Positions 44,691 to 53,661 of a stretch of 58,834 nucleotides of DNA are shown here, one piece after another. The DNA is from an uncultured Verrucomicrobiales bacterium (GTDB taxonomy: Bacteria > Verrucomicrobiota > Verrucomicrobiia > Verrucomicrobiales > DEV007): positions 1-58,834 of the forward strand of contig CALAHF010000090.1 of NCBI GenBank assembly GCA_937891465.1, written 5' to 3'. The position numbers and the translations under genes were made by a program. Numbering within the stretch: the first letter of the stretch is position 1; the number at the start of each line of letters is the position of its first letter. The notes under the pieces were generated by a model, which saw nothing but the letters and a program-made list of their open reading frames with translations, ran no database searches and was not told where the DNA came from.

Positions 44691-45965
44691 ATGAATATGG
44701 AATCTAAAACCACTGTTTCTCGTCGCGACTTTGTTGGAACTGCGCTAGCCGGGGCGGCATTTTCCCGCATGGAACTATCGCTCCTAGCTGCGGGACATAG
44801 CACGGGTGAAAACGAGCATTTTTGGTATCGACTGGCGCATACCGATGGCCCGTTCATAGATACTCAACGAGACAGCCGAGCCTTTGGAATCGGGGATGGG
44901 AAGATTTTTCTATCCGAAGACAATGCCAAAACGTGGTCGCAAGAAGCCGATTTCGCCGACACCGAAAACATCCTGTTCAGTAGTTTTCAGGCGAATGGGA
45001 ATCTTGTATTTGCAACGCGGGATCACCTTTTTGTAAGTAAGGATAATCTGAAAACACTTCAGGAAGTCACAGTGAAAGATCGAGATGGGAGCGACTACAT
45101 TCCGCACACGCCAAGAGATCCTGAAAAGGCGGGCTGGTATTTTTATTCGCTCGATGGCGTGAACACTTTTGACGTGAAAGGCACTGAAATGCTGATCTGG
45201 GGGAATTATTGCAATGTCAGGACGGAGCCGGTTCCATCGAATGTTTATTATTCGACCGATGGCGGCGAGACTGTGAAAATCGCCTATTCGTTTGGGCAGA
45301 ATCCTCATTTTCAATACAAGGATGCAGAAAAAGAGTCGTGGCTCGGCGATCCTGACAATTCGACGATTTGCCGACACATCCACTCTGTCTCATACAACTC
45401 GGCTGAAGATGCGTTCTATGCCTGCAGCGGCGATATTGAACGTGGCCATGGCCTCGAATGTAATTGGTTGCGAGGAAAATACGATGCGTCGGCCGACAGT
45501 TGGGAATGGAAAGTAGTGGCGTCTTCAGATGCGAATTCGCGCTACAAATCCGGCGGGATCAATTTTGTCGACGGCGAGGTCTACTGGGTGGCCGATGCGA
45601 ATGGCCCTAAAACGATCCGAGAAGTCTACGATCGGGGGATTTTCAAATGCGATCCGGCAGACATTGCGAACAAGGAAAAGCAGACCAAGATTTACGATAC
45701 GAAATTCGAGCAAGCCGTCATGACAATCGACGGCGACGTGATTTTGATTCCCGAATATGGCAATGCAAATCCGTGCGATTGCGGATTCATCATTTCGAAC
45801 GATCTCGGAAAAACGTGGGGGCAATACGATCTCAAACAATTCGGAGATCGCTCGGGCGTACGTGTCAGTAAACGGAATAGCGAGGGCTGGTTCCGTGTTG
45901 ATCTGCGCAAAAGTTGGCTCGACCGGGCGGAGGTCCTTTTTATCAAACCAAAGCCGGCCAAGTAG
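44691..45965 (+). CDS. Tat-exported Asp-box propeller (sialidase-like fold)
   Basis: 424 residues. The leader SRRDFVGTALAGAAFSRM has the twin-arginine pattern (residues 10-27). Asp-box motifs (S/T-x-D-x-G-x-T-W and variants) are FLSEDNAKTWSQE, YYSTDGGETVKI and ISNDLGKTWGQY, spread as in a six-bladed sialidase-like propeller. A clear Arg triad with the Tyr/Glu of true sialidases was not identified, so it may be another exo-acting or binding propeller. Divergent from the lyase gene. Confidence 0.75.
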   Translation: MNMESKTTVSRRDFVGTALAGAAFSRMELSLLAAGHSTGENEHFWYRLAHTDGPFIDTQRDSRAFGIGDGKIFLSEDNAKTWSQEADFADTENILFSSFQANGNLVFATRDHLFVSKDNLKTLQEVTVKDRDGSDYIPHTPRDPEKAGWYFYSLDGVNTFDVKGTEMLIWGNYCNVRTEPVPSNVYYSTDGGETVKIAYSFGQNPHFQYKDAEKESWLGDPDNSTICRHIHSVSYNSAEDAFYACSGDIERGHGLECNWLRGKYDASADSWEWKVVASSDANSRYKSGGINFVDGEVYWVADANGPKTIREVYDRGIFKCDPADIANKEKQTKIYDTKFEQAVMTIDGDVILIPEYGNANPCDCGFIISNDLGKTWGQYDLKQFGDRSGVRVSKRNSEGWFRVDLRKSWLDRAEVLFIKPKPAK

Positions 45966-45980
45966 TGACGAAAATTTCGA

Positions 45981-47597
45981 TTAGTCTTTTAGCTCAGCAG
46001 TCAGTGCACCGCGCTCATCTCCGCCACCAGACTTGTCGACAAAGTAATCGAAATCGCCGTGGTAACGACGGACCTGACCACTGTTCACGTGAAGAACGTC
46101 AGTCGCCAGCTCGCGGATGAAGTGAACGTCGTGCGAGATGAAAACGAGCGTTCCGGCGTATTTTTTAAGCGCCAAAATCAAGGACTCAACCGTTAAAATA
46201 TCGAGGTGGGTTGTCGGCTCGTCCATCAGGAGAATATTCGGCGGATCAACGAGGAATTTCACGAGGTTCAGTCGACTTTTCTCACCCCCTGAAAGCACTT
46301 TAGTCATTTTGTAGACCTCTTCCTTGCGGAACATGAACGATCCCAAAATGCCGCGTGCTTCGTCTTCGCGAAGGGTCGGGGCGGCTTCCATGATCTCGCT
46401 AACCACTGAATTATTCGGATTCAACGTCGCCGCACGGTGCTGGCTGAAGTAACCAATTTTCGCATTGTGGCCCTTTTTCATGGTGCCGCCTTGAGGAATC
46501 AATTCTTCGGCGAGAAGTTTGATCAGGGTCGACTTACCGGAACCGTTTGGCCCGACCAGAACGGTGCGCTCGCCGCGTTCGATCGTGAGATTCAGGTTTT
46601 CGTAAATCTTCCGTTCACCGTAACCGAAATCAACATCCTGAAGCTCCAATGCTTTTTGACCACCACGCGGCGGCTCAGGAATCTGGAACCGATAAGGTTT
46701 AGGTGGCGTGCGTGGTTTAGCCAGTTTTTCAATCCGATCGATCTCTTTCAGCTTAGACTGGGCCTGTGATGCCTTCGACGTCACGTTGCGGAAACGGTTC
46801 GCAAAGTCCTGCATTTCCTTGATCTGTTTCTGCTGATTTTTGTAGGCAGTATTCGCGTTTTCGTAATTCTTAAGCCGCTGATCTTCGAAATCAGAGTAAT
46901 TGCCGGTGTAGTGAACCAGCTTTTTGTTGTCAATTTCGTGAACGGACTCCGTGAGAGCGTTCATGAAATGGCGATCGTGGGAAATCATCAAAATCGCTCC
47001 GCTGTAGTTTTTCAGGTAATCCTGAAACCAGAGCAACGACATCAGGTCCAAGTGGTTTGTCGGCTCATCGAGCATCAGTAAATCCGGCTCTATCACAAGC
47101 AAACGCGCCAGGTGCGCTCGCATAATCCAACCACCGGACATTTCTTTCGCAGGGCGTAAAAAATCTTCTTCCTGGTAACCGAGGCCCCGCAGCATCTTCT
47201 TCGCTTTTGCTTCGACCTGCGGATTGTTCAGCGCGTCGAATTTTCCTTGAGCTTCATAATACTCCGGCACATCAACCGTTCCGGCGACTTCGAGCGCCTT
47301 TAGCTGAACCTCAAGTTCTTGCAACATGCCGGCACGTCCCGTGGCGATTTCAATGACGGTGTGATCGCCGACGTCTTCACTTTCCTGCGGGAGAAATCCG
47401 ATCAGCGTGTATTCGTCGCGATTTACCTCGCCGCGATCTGCTTCTTCCTCGCCCAGAATGATCCGGAAAATCGTGGTTTTACCCGCTCCGTTAGGCCCGA
47501 CCAGCGCGACGCGCTCCCCATAATTGATCTGGAGATCGCAGTCCTCGAACAGAGTCTGGCCACCGTATGATTTTTTGAGCTTGGAAATTGAAAGCAT
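45981..47597 (-). CDS. ABC-F family ATP-binding protein
   Basis: 538 residues with two ABC domains. Walker A sites are VGPNGAGKTTIFRI and VGPNGSGKSTLIKL; signatures are EMSGGWIMRAHLARLLV and LSGGEKSRLNLVKFLV; Walker B sites are DLLMLDEPTNHLD and NILLMDEPTTHLD. Between them is the linker helix pair typical of ABC-F. There are no membrane helices; the protein acts on the ribosome (translation factor or antibiotic protection), like EttA/Uup/YbiT. Which subfamily is not settled. Confidence 0.95.
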   Translation of the reverse strand: MLSISKLKKSYGGQTLFEDCDLQINYGERVALVGPNGAGKTTIFRIILGEEEADRGEVNRDEYTLIGFLPQESEDVGDHTVIEIATGRAGMLQELEVQLKALEVAGTVDVPEYYEAQGKFDALNNPQVEAKAKKMLRGLGYQEEDFLRPAKEMSGGWIMRAHLARLLVIEPDLLMLDEPTNHLDLMSLLWFQDYLKNYSGAILMISHDRHFMNALTESVHEIDNKKLVHYTGNYSDFEDQRLKNYENANTAYKNQQKQIKEMQDFANRFRNVTSKASQAQSKLKEIDRIEKLAKPRTPPKPYRFQIPEPPRGGQKALELQDVDFGYGERKIYENLNLTIERGERTVLVGPNGSGKSTLIKLLAEELIPQGGTMKKGHNAKIGYFSQHRAATLNPNNSVVSEIMEAAPTLREDEARGILGSFMFRKEEVYKMTKVLSGGEKSRLNLVKFLVDPPNILLMDEPTTHLDILTVESLILALKKYAGTLVFISHDVHFIRELATDVLHVNSGQVRRYHGDFDYFVDKSGGGDERGALTAELKD

Positions 47598-47657
47598 GAC
47601 GGTGAATTCGTAGCGCGAAGCAGGAAAATCGCAAGTTTGGATAAGGCGGAGAATTTT

Positions 47658-47700
47658 CGAACGAATAGGGTTGTTTCGATGAACTTACCCTATTGTTTCG
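47658..47700 (+). repeat. 43-bp bipartite repeat, copy 9 (inverted type)
   Basis: CGAACGAATAGGGTTG, centre TTTCGATGAAC, ending ACCCTATTGTTTCG; the AATAGGGT and ACCCTATT cores are exactly complementary. It makes a tandem pair with copy 10 (54-base period). Confidence 0.87.
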
Positions 47701-47711
47701 AAAAGCCGTTT

Positions 47712-47754
47712 CGATCCAACAGTATCTGGTCGACGAACGCACCCTCTCGGATCG
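47712..47754 (+). repeat. 43-bp bipartite repeat, copy 10 (inverted type)
   Basis: CGATCCAACAGTATCTGG, centre GTCGACGAACG, ending CACCCTCTCGGATCG. Outer arms changed to CGATCC and GGATCG together. The core is more drifted than in copy 9, and 11 bases separate the two. Confidence 0.8.
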
Positions 47755-48454
47755 TGGAATCCCATTTTTTCCTAGCCTCACCGAAACACTCCCGATCAAT
47801 TTCCGGTTTCGGCGCGGGAGGTCGGTCCGTTAGAATCCTATTTGAATTTTCAAAAACCATCCCTCTTTGGTTGGAAGGTTGAAGGAAACGTTTCCACCTG
47901 CGGGGCGGAAAAATCCTCGCGCTGATTACCTGAAAGTTTCACCTGAATCGGATGTCAATTTTAATACGCTTCCTCGTGAGTTCATCGACCAATTACCCGA
48001 GGAGGAGACTAGAGTTGAATCAGCAGAAGAAAGTGGAGGATTGAACCGATATGTTTCATCGCTTTCAAAATCGACAAACCCCGCAATTGGTTTTTCCAAA
48101 TTGCGGGATGATAACGAATACCGGCACGTCTGGGTGTCAGGCGGGTATTTCCTCATCAAAGAATTGGCTTGTTCAATAATCTCTCTTCGGTACTTCTTAC
48201 TTCGCAGTATTTGCACTGCGGTTGCGGCGAGATCTGTAGGACTGCGATGACCGGTTGATCGGCTGAGGATTTTGGCCTCGTTCTCTAATCCAAGTTGGTT
48301 GAGTGAAATTCAAGAAAAGAGGGGTGCGGGAAGGCGTGCGGCATTCGTTTTCAAGTCGAAAAGGGTATCCTGTTTTCCAAATTCGTTTGCAAGATCATTT
48401 CGGTTCAGCTTTTTTCCTAGCCTCACGCAAATTGCCCGACTAGGCTCGGCTGCG
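47755..48454. other. Long gap with degenerate sequence
   Basis: About 700 bases between the ABC-F gene (behind two repeats) and the ABC operon. It holds a strong stem at 48079-48107 (CCCGCAATTGG against CCAAATTGCGGG, one bulge, T5 loop) and a possible gene remnant on the minus strand. No intact gene can be supported; open frames on both strands overlap here and neither looks functional. Confidence 0.45.
47926..48246 (-). pseudogene. Possible remnant of a glycosyltransferase C-terminus
   Basis: The minus-strand frame without a proper start reads SPTDLAATAVQILRSKKYRR and EIIEQANSLMRKYPPDT. This resembles the helical tail that ends many GT4-type glycosyltransferases (pattern: Asp-Leu-Ala..., charged helix, Arg-Arg, Ala-Asn). 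There is no catalytic part and no start, so this is at best a relic. Low confidence. Confidence 0.2.
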
Positions 48455-49354
48455 ATGGACGGCGAGATTACAGAAAGCACACCCGAAACTGTTTTGCGGG
48501 TCGAAGGACTGCAGCGGTCTTTCGGGAAATTCATGGCCGTCGATGGGCTCGATTTGAGTGTGAATCAGGGCGAAATTTATGGGTTTCTCGGCGTGAACGG
48601 TGCGGGCAAGACCACCACAATTCGCATGCTGATGGGAATCATCGCGCCAAGCGGCGGCAGCATCGAATTGCTCGGGGAAAAGACGAGGCGCACGTCGCTG
48701 ATGCAAAAACGGAAGATTGGTTACGTTTCTCAGGAACAAGTTTTTTACCCGTGGATGACAGCAACGATGCTCGGGAAATTTGTTGGAGGGCTTTATCCGA
48801 CGTGGGATGCGGATGAATTTAACCGTCTTCTAAATGTGCTCGAAGTCCCCGCGCATCGCAAGGTGTCCGGTCTATCCGGCGGGATGAAAGTGAAGCTAGC
48901 GTTAGCCTTGGCCGTTGCTCCGCGACCTTCGATTTTGATTTTGGATGAACCGACCGCGGGGCTTGATCCCGTGGCGCGGCGTGAGTTCCTCGACATCATC
49001 ACTTATCAGGCTCGGGAATACGGTCGGACGACATTTTTCTCGACTCACCTGCTGGATGAAGTGGAACGGGCAGCCGATCGCGTCGGAATTATCCACAAGG
49101 GCAAAATGCGATTTGAAGGTGAATTGACCGTGCTACAAGATCGAGTTCGGTTAGTCGAAATCGATCCCGATGGAGCCGTGCCGGAAGAATTTCAGATCTG
49201 GCGATTGTTGGATGAGCCGAAGACGCCGGGGAAAGTGGCGTTTGTCGTCGAGGCCGATTCGGAAGCTTGGCGGGTATCCGATTTGCCGAACGAACCGCTT
49301 TCGTTGGAAGACATTTTCATCGCCTGTGTGGGGATGGCTACGACCCGGATTTGA
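48455..49354 (+). CDS. ABC transporter ATP-binding subunit
   Basis: 299 residues from ATG 48455; the open frame extends upstream but those residues do not fit the family. It has Walker A GVNGAGKTTTIRML, Q-loop YVSQEQVFYP, signature VSGLSGGMKVKLALALAVAP and Walker B ILILDEPTAGLDP. The CcmA/NatA/YhaQ type is expected to pair with ABC-2 permeases. It drives the two downstream permease-peptidase proteins, separated from the first by only 7 bases, so one operon. Confidence 0.93.
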   Translation: MDGEITESTPETVLRVEGLQRSFGKFMAVDGLDLSVNQGEIYGFLGVNGAGKTTTIRMLMGIIAPSGGSIELLGEKTRRTSLMQKRKIGYVSQEQVFYPWMTATMLGKFVGGLYPTWDADEFNRLLNVLEVPAHRKVSGLSGGMKVKLALALAVAPRPSILILDEPTAGLDPVARREFLDIITYQAREYGRTTFFSTHLLDEVERAADRVGIIHKGKMRFEGELTVLQDRVRLVEIDPDGAVPEEFQIWRLLDEPKTPGKVAFVVEADSEAWRVSDLPNEPLSLEDIFIACVGMATTRI

Positions 49355-49361
49355 TGTTGCG

Positions 49362-50927
49362 ATGACGGGAATGCTTTTCAAAAAAGAGTGCCGCCAGCAC
49401 GGGATCTGGTTCATTTTGCTGGCGGTGACCACGCCACTGCTGCTCCGATTTGTTTCGGCCGCAGTAAATGCGAGCGGCGGAGGTGGCGGAGTCATGGCGG
49501 GCCTCGGAACGGGATTCCGCGTTGTCCTGCCGATCATGATTTGGATCCTCGCGTTCCTTCTCATCGCGGTAGAATTTCGTCAGAAGACCCAGCTGTTTCT
49601 CGAAGGATTGCCGCTGCCACGCTGGCGAATGATTGCCGTGAAATGCGGGCTGGGGATTGTGCTTTCGATTATCTATGCCGCCGGAAGTGTTCTGTTTTGT
49701 TGGATTACCTCGGGCGGAACGGAGGCGGTGACGATGCAATTTTTACAGATCATGTTGGCGACGGCAGCAGCGTGGTCCGCATTTTTGTGCAGCTTTTTTA
49801 TCGTGGCGGGATTTCTTGGTCGTTATCGCCTTGCGGTTTGTTTTGTGATTTTCATTGTCATGATCAGCCTCGCAAACAGAGGTGTTCCAATGGGGGAGTT
49901 TCCGCCGTTTGCCCTGCTCGAGCGTTTTGGATTGGAGCGTGAGATTTGGCCCAAAACTGATCTCGTGTGGACATGGGCCATCACAGCAGGATTGCTGGGG
50001 CTGAGTTTCACGATGGGCCTGACAAAAGAGGGATCGGTTGCTGCGATGATGGGTGAAAAGATGTCTTATCGAGAAAAAATCACGATTGGTGGCGCGTTGT
50101 TTTTGTTCATGACTTTCATGGGGAATTTCACCAGTCCCGCGCCCGAACCGTTTGAATTGCCGGGGGCTGTGGCCGAGGAAATTGATGGTGTTCAGCTGTT
50201 TTTGTCTCCTGAAAACGTGGCGCGGGCAGTGGATCAGGACGTTGCGTTTGCCTCAAAACTCGCCGCGAAAGTTGGTGGCATTCGCGATTGGTTGGCGATT
50301 TCAGATACGCATTTCCCTCCGATTTATATCGTGGAACGAACGGATTTAGAAGATGGTGAAGTGATCGGCGAAGATGTGGATGTCGAGGCGGGCCGAGTGG
50401 TTTTAGCATTCGCAAATTACCTCGATGACTCGGTCTCGTTGGATAGCGTTGCTTCCAAAATCATGCTCGAAGTGCTGCACGTCCGTTCGATCGACCGGAT
50501 TAAAAAAGAAGATCGGTGGTGGATTGCGATGGGGCTTCAGCAGTGGTTGGAGTTTAAAAATGCGTCGTCTGAGGAGCTTGCTGAGCAGGAAAAACGAGTT
50601 GGGGAGATTGTTAGCGAACACGGCTTTTCCCCGGAAAACGTGACGGATTGGAAAGCCTTCGAGGAACTGGTTGGCGAGGATGAAGTGCCAGCTATTGCAT
50701 GGACGGGCGTGCTGAAATTCGTCGATGAGTACGGCGAAGAGGCATTGCAAAACCTGGCCCAAAATACGGTGGCTCGATACGCTGCGGGGAAAGATAATCG
50801 CGCTTCGATTTACGATTTCTTTCATCCCATTTCGAAGGCATTTCGAAAAGCTACAGGCGGCGATACGGTGGCTGATTTTTCTGAAAAATGGGCCGCAAAT
50901 ATAGAAGGGAGTGCTCAAACCAAATGA
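49362..50927 (+). CDS. ABC-2 permease fused to an inactive gluzincin-like domain
   Basis: 521 residues from ATG 49362 (the open frame is longer, but its earlier part overlaps the ATPase gene). Residues about 12-255 hold some seven hydrophobic helices with a cytosolic coupling segment, EFRQKTQLFLEGLPLPRWRM. The remaining part, exposed outside, resembles a peptidase-MA-type fold. The motif that is HExxH in the next gene reads L-E-V-L-H (residues 369-373), and the later glutamate is replaced (RWWIAMGLQQW against RWFHEGLASY). It is thus a probable non-catalytic partner. The stop overlaps the next start (ATGA). Confidence 0.8.
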   Translation: MTGMLFKKECRQHGIWFILLAVTTPLLLRFVSAAVNASGGGGGVMAGLGTGFRVVLPIMIWILAFLLIAVEFRQKTQLFLEGLPLPRWRMIAVKCGLGIVLSIIYAAGSVLFCWITSGGTEAVTMQFLQIMLATAAAWSAFLCSFFIVAGFLGRYRLAVCFVIFIVMISLANRGVPMGEFPPFALLERFGLEREIWPKTDLVWTWAITAGLLGLSFTMGLTKEGSVAAMMGEKMSYREKITIGGALFLFMTFMGNFTSPAPEPFELPGAVAEEIDGVQLFLSPENVARAVDQDVAFASKLAAKVGGIRDWLAISDTHFPPIYIVERTDLEDGEVIGEDVDVEAGRVVLAFANYLDDSVSLDSVASKIMLEVLHVRSIDRIKKEDRWWIAMGLQQWLEFKNASSEELAEQEKRVGEIVSEHGFSPENVTDWKAFEELVGEDEVPAIAWTGVLKFVDEYGEEALQNLAQNTVARYAAGKDNRASIYDFFHPISKAFRKATGGDTVADFSEKWAANIEGSAQTK

Positions 50928-52897
50928 CGCCTGCATTTCGAGCCCTCATAGATAAAGAATGGCGGGGACTGCGACCGATCGCAGTTCTCATCGCCGTGTT
51001 GTTTATCTTTGGCCTGTTTTACGCGCAGGCTTCTGATTTTCTCGATCAATACACGTTGTGGGAGGACTATTTCGACAACTTGGAAACCTCAACGGTGATG
51101 AACTTCATCTTCTGCGCTATCATTTCGCTCGGGCTTCTCGTTCGCGAAAAAGATGAAGGTACCCTGATGTATCTCGATGGATTGCCAGTTCGCCGGAGTT
51201 CGATTTATCTCGCAAAATGGCTCGTGGCTGTATTCCTCGGGGGAATCATCGACGTGATGTTTTTTGTCGAATGTTTCATCTACGACGCGTTTTCGCGCGA
51301 GAGCGATATGCCCGGGCGACAGTGGCATTCCTATGGGGTTTATCTCGGCCTGCATATTTTTCAGACGATGTTTTTCGTATCGCTGATGTTCTGTTTGTCG
51401 TTTCTGAGGCGTTGGGCATTTCTTATTATTGGAGCGCTTTTCTGGGCGGTTTTTTGGATGAAATCAAGCCAGGTGCCGTTTGCGGAGTGGCTGGATCCAT
51501 TCAGTCTCGTTCAAGTTCCGGAGAAAGAGGACGAACGCTGGATCATTCCCTGGGGGCACCTTGGTTTTCTGGGAGCTGTGGGTTTAGGGTTTTGGCTGGT
51601 TGGATTATTCACATTCACGGTTCGATTCGATTCCATTCGTCAGGCGAGGGGATCATGTCTCGCCAAGGGAGCTGGTGTGCTGGCCATTTTTCTTATCGTC
51701 ATTGTGTGGATGGGATTCATGATCACCAGCGCCGTCATGCAGGAGGATGAATTAATCGAAGAAGCGGCAGCAGCAGCTGAGGAAACATATACTGAGAAAT
51801 TCACGCCCCAGCTCAGTGGCGGCAATGCGATTGCGACAGAATCGAGCGAGAAATTTCAATTTATTTTCCGAGAGAAATCGCGCAAACAGGTCCAGCCGCT
51901 AGTGGATAAAAGCGATGCGACTTTTGCGACCGTTGCCGATTTTTTAAAGGTCGACCAAGACGCTCGTGACGGCCGAATCGTGGTCGATTTATCGAATCCG
52001 TTGGGTGATCACAATGCAGGGCGGGCGCATTGGCAGAAGATCCGAATGGTTCCACCGGGTCCCAAACAGCCCGTTGCGAAGGGCGTTGCGGTGCTCGGTC
52101 ATGAAATCACTCACGTTCTTATCGATCAGATTACCGACAATCGTCTGACCGAGGATTTTGGTTCCGTGAGGTGGTTTCACGAGGGACTTGCCAGCTACGT
52201 TGAGTTCCGATTTTTTGAAAAACCCGAGGCGCGCGCCGATTACGAACATTGGATCGCGCTGGCTTCGACGTGGGATGAAATCGATTTTGCAGAGGTGGTG
52301 GACAACACGGAATTCACCGAGCTGCACGACAGCTTTCTGGTCTATCCGATCGGGCGGTTGTGGGTGAAGGCTGCCGTTAATGTCTACGGCGATGACGCGC
52401 CCACGAAGTTGCTAACTGCGTTTGCGAGACCGGACGCTCCGCGAAACCTTGATGGGTTGGCCCGTTGGCGCGATGTTTGTCTGGCTGCGGATTTTGATTT
52501 GGAACGGATTCGATCCCGATTTCGCACGCGATTGAAGGAGCTTCGCGACACTCACGCCGAGGTTTGCGAAAAGTATACTGAGATCACGGAGGCCTCAGCC
52601 ATTCGCGACGATGGAAAAATTGTGATCTCACCTGAGCTACCTGAAAATTGGGACGAAGTCGTAAAAAACCTGCCCGAGAAATCAAAACTCATGTGTCGCG
52701 TTCGTCCTGAAACCGATTCAGAACCCGCTCAATGGCGTTATGCGAAGCTGAACAAAAAGAACGAGTTTCGACTGTCCGGATTCGATTTTCTGAAACCACA
52801 AATCGGCGTCCAGATCGGCTGGGAAACCGGCGGTTGGACAGAAATGCCGGTTCTCGGAGAGTGGATCACCGTAACGGTAGAGGCAGAGAAACAGTAA
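50924..52897 (+). CDS. ABC-2 permease fused to a zinc-metallopeptidase-like domain
   Basis: 657 residues from ATG 50924. Residues about 10-275 carry seven hydrophobic helices and the same coupling segment (REKDEGTLMYLDGLPVRRSS). From about 285 a large outer domain follows, with GHEITHVLIDQI (HEITH at 393-397) and RWFHEGLASYVEF, whose Glu420 would be the third zinc ligand. This HExxH plus downstream Glu arrangement is that of gluzincins of the peptidase-MA type. It should be an exported metallopeptidase tied to an ABC exporter; the cargo is unknown. A C-terminal beta-rich part follows the helical domain. Co-translated with the preceding gene. Confidence 0.85.
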   Translation: MTPAFRALIDKEWRGLRPIAVLIAVLFIFGLFYAQASDFLDQYTLWEDYFDNLETSTVMNFIFCAIISLGLLVREKDEGTLMYLDGLPVRRSSIYLAKWLVAVFLGGIIDVMFFVECFIYDAFSRESDMPGRQWHSYGVYLGLHIFQTMFFVSLMFCLSFLRRWAFLIIGALFWAVFWMKSSQVPFAEWLDPFSLVQVPEKEDERWIIPWGHLGFLGAVGLGFWLVGLFTFTVRFDSIRQARGSCLAKGAGVLAIFLIVIVWMGFMITSAVMQEDELIEEAAAAAEETYTEKFTPQLSGGNAIATESSEKFQFIFREKSRKQVQPLVDKSDATFATVADFLKVDQDARDGRIVVDLSNPLGDHNAGRAHWQKIRMVPPGPKQPVAKGVAVLGHEITHVLIDQITDNRLTEDFGSVRWFHEGLASYVEFRFFEKPEARADYEHWIALASTWDEIDFAEVVDNTEFTELHDSFLVYPIGRLWVKAAVNVYGDDAPTKLLTAFARPDAPRNLDGLARWRDVCLAADFDLERIRSRFRTRLKELRDTHAEVCEKYTEITEASAIRDDGKIVISPELPENWDEVVKNLPEKSKLMCRVRPETDSEPAQWRYAKLNKKNEFRLSGFDFLKPQIGVQIGWETGGWTEMPVLGEWITVTVEAEKQ

Positions 52898-52906
52898 AAA
52901 CGCTTT

Positions 52907-53569
52907 CTACTTTGCGTCTTTTTTCGGGAACGGCTGAAGCGTCTTTGGATTGAGCATTCCGCCATCGATCAGCTTTTGCTCGTGATCTTTCGGATAGGTT
53001 CCGCTGACATAACGACCGTGATCAAAAATTGCATCCCACAGTACTTCGCCGTTTTCATTGACGTCACGGACACGGCCATCCCATTGCAAATTTTCCGCGA
53101 AATTTCCATCAAATCGAAGTAAACCGTCTTCCGCCCAGGTGCGGTGGGAACCGAATGCCTCGCCGTTTTTCATCATCGCATCGATTTGGATGTGGCCGTT
53201 TTCATAGAAATGACGATGCCGCACTTTTTCGCCGTGCACCCAGTCATACCAGCGCATCAGCGTGATTCCGTCGGGGAAATACCGGATCTCAGGACCATTC
53301 AATTTTCCATCTTGGTACGACGCCAGGTAGCCGATTTGCCACTGCTTGTTTCGCATCACGATTTGGCCGGAATACGGCGTCGTCATGCTTTTTAACCGAG
53401 CCAAGCCGTCATCACCTACCTCAATGTCGCCGCGCTTGTTGAAGCCCGCTTTTGGAGTGGACGCGGTAGCTTCGGATTTCTTGTCGGATTCGTTGCAGCT
53501 GGTAAAAGCGGCAAGAACAACGGCTGCGCAGGCGACCGTTTTGGAGAGATAGAGGATCGATCGGGTCAT
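52907..53569 (-). CDS. Lipoprotein with MORN/YwqK-like repeats
   Basis: 220 residues. The leader ends in AAFTSC, a good lipobox with Cys25, so the protein is probably a lipoprotein. Several MORN-like segments follow: YLASYQDGKLNGPEIRYFPDG, RHRHFYENGHIQIDAMMKNGE and RTWAEDGLLRFDGNFAEN shown in part. Similar proteins are annotated as toxin-antitoxin YwqK-family, but MORN repeats alone do not prove that. It converges with the permease-peptidase gene with 9 bases between. Confidence 0.8.
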   Translation of the reverse strand: MTRSILYLSKTVACAAVVLAAFTSCNESDKKSEATASTPKAGFNKRGDIEVGDDGLARLKSMTTPYSGQIVMRNKQWQIGYLASYQDGKLNGPEIRYFPDGITLMRWYDWVHGEKVRHRHFYENGHIQIDAMMKNGEAFGSHRTWAEDGLLRFDGNFAENLQWDGRVRDVNENGEVLWDAIFDHGRYVSGTYPKDHEQKLIDGGMLNPKTLQPFPKKDAK

Positions 53570-53661
53570 CGCTTCAAATTTCGCGGATTGAGATTTCTCC
53601 GCAACGGAAAAGGGGAAGAACTTTTAGCAAGTTCGGCTACGTGAAAAATTGCAAAAAAAAA

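Noticed and set aside
47867-48250. Plus-strand 127-residue frame
   Set aside because: Low-complexity mixture with no motif, antisense to an equally plausible relic; not called as a gene.
48357-48385. A CGAAAAGGGTATCCTG stretch resembling a repeat half
   Set aside because: No second half at the right distance and no centre motif; treated as chance.
52907-53569. Toxin-antitoxin module for the MORN protein
   Set aside because: No toxin gene beside it; it carries a lipobox, so it is more likely a surface lipoprotein.
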